Below the pieces are notes generated by a model. That model was not told where the DNA came from, did no database searches, and saw only the letters and a program-made list of their open reading frames with translations. A program made the position numbers and the translations under genes. 64,000 nt of DNA from Promethearchaeota archaeon Loki_b32 (GTDB lineage: Archaea > Asgardarchaeota > Lokiarchaeia > Sigyniarchaeales > SOKP01): NCBI GenBank assembly GCA_005223125.1, contig NJBH01000002.1, positions 124,001 to 188,000 of the forward strand. Reading direction: 5' to 3'. Shown here in pieces: positions 63,355 to 64,000 of the stretch. How positions within the stretch are numbered: position 1 is the first letter of the stretch; each line of letters begins with the position of its first letter.

Positions 63355-63546
63355 GTGGTGAAATTGGAAAAACTTCAATTAATTTGTTGTAAGTGTGGGA
63401 ATGTGATGGAAACACTTCCTAGTAGTAGCCAAGATATTATTATAGATGAAGAAACCGGAGAAATTTTATATTGGAATGGCCAAAAATGCGGTTATAGACC
63501 TTCAGATTGCCTTGTTTGTGAAAAATGTCAAGATAAAGGTTGTTAA
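63355..63546 (+). CDS. Small cysteine-rich zinc-ribbon-like protein
   Basis: 63 aa. Cysteines in ICCKCGNVM, then GQKCGYRPSDCLVCEKCQDKGC, eight in all, could bind zinc or iron as a rubredoxin-like or ribbon fold. The start is GTG 63355 or GTG 63358. It lies 14 bp after copA and may join it on one transcript, fitting a metal-handling role. Confidence 0.6.
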   Translation: MVKLEKLQLICCKCGNVMETLPSSSQDIIIDEETGEILYWNGQKCGYRPSDCLVCEKCQDKGC

Positions 63547-63650
63547 ACTAACAGATTTTTTACTCTAATCTTATATTTCATAAAAAATAATCTTTAAAGT
63601 AATTTTTACTTACTATATTTCGAATAAGCGTTTTATGGAGGAAAAACATC

Positions 63651-64000
63651 ATGAAGTATTATTCAGATATATTAAAATTAATCGGTAGAACACCATTAGT
63701 CCGGATTAATAAGAGTAATCCGTATTCTAATGTGTTAATGTTAGCTAAATTAGAAAAATATAATCCATCTGGGTCTGTAAAAGACAGAATTGCGATTTCT
63801 ATGATAGAAGAAGCAGAGAAAGCAGGAATATTAACACACGAAAAAGTTATAATAGAACCGAGTAGTGGAAATACAGGAATTGGGTTATCTTTAGTATGTG
63901 CTGCTAAAGGTTATCCTCTAGAAATTGTTATGCCTGAAACAATGTCAGTAGAAAGACGTAAAATAATGACTGCTTATGGGGCTAAAATAACTTTAACTCC
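63651..64000 (+). CDS. cysK: Cysteine synthase / O-acetylserine sulfhydrylase-type PLP enzyme, N-terminal part
   Basis: First 116 residues only; the gene runs off the right edge. [15 protein letters not shown]-lysine in [11 protein letters not shown] near residue 42, and [20 protein letters not shown] (the substrate-binding SGNTG loop) are diagnostic of the CysK/CysM branch. ATG 63651 follows GGAGGAAAA, a good SD. It makes cysteine from O-acetylserine or a related acceptor and sulfide. Confidence 0.92.
   Translation, partial: MKYYSDILKLIGRTPLVRINKSNPYSNVLMLAKLEKYNPSGSVKDRIAISMIEEAEKAGILTHEKVIIEPSSGNTGIGLSLVCAAKGYPLEIVMPETMSVERRKIMTAYGAKITLT

Overview
The window is an AT-rich archaeal chromosome segment that most resembles an Asgard (Promethearchaeota, Lokiarchaeia-like) genome. 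The signs are the archaeal NurA-HerA-Mre11-Rad50 repair cluster, GGTGA-type ribosome binding sites, an archaeal PAC2 protein and GatC, a Rab-like small GTPase, large secreted beta-helix and subtilisin proteins with C-terminal anchors and zinc ribbons, and a HerA-type ATPase carrying a double-stranded RNA-binding domain. The phylum assignment is inference; no rRNA or ribosomal protein gene is present to test it.

Region 1 (1-23.9 kb) is a genome-conflict and DNA-repair island. A nine-gene block on the minus strand (13707 down to 1) holds a nuclease-APAZ protein with a short Argonaute (SPARDA-like pair), then NurA, HerA, Mre11 and Rad50, then a tightly overlapping kleisin-like / KITE-like / SMC-like trio. 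The trio has the gene order and sizes of Wadjet JetA-JetB-JetC and runs off the left edge. On the plus strand follow a degenerate AAA-type ATPase with winged helix plus an unknown partner, a two-TM protein facing the other way, a structured non-coding stretch, a DprA-like plus phosphoribosyltransferase pair (ShosTA-like), and a membrane protein plus Schlafen-type AlbA_2 pair. Small orphan genes (one broken), tRNA-Ala(GGC) and a free-standing LAGLIDADG endonuclease gene with an unusual structured, repeated leader close the region.

Region 2 (24-32.4 kb) carries the HerA-dsRBD fusion, a beta-helix surface protein, a Ras-like GTPase and a 1325-residue membrane-anchored subtilisin whose post-catalytic region recalls eukaryotic site-1 protease.

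Region 3 (32.4-64 kb) is mostly housekeeping and redox metabolism: PurE-RpiA, thiolase, dodecin, dUTPase, an ADP-forming acyl-CoA synthetase subunit, GatC, a MoxR-VWA pair, ferredoxin-like proteins (one split by a frameshift), peroxiredoxin, PAC2, an AfpA-type flavoprotein with a PhlG-like hydrolase, cysteine desulfurase and IscU, a beta-CASP MBL protein, a CocE-type hydrolase, a nitroreductase, a copper P-type ATPase with an internal start for a small metal-binding protein, and the start of cysteine synthase.

A window-wide point is start-codon use. Three well-recognised genes (a ferredoxin at 50160, IscU at 58728, the copper ATPase at 60443) have a Shine-Dalgarno site 6-8 nt before ATT, ATT and ATA and lack a credible ATG/GTG/TTG at the expected N-terminus. 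This suggests real use of near-cognate start codons.
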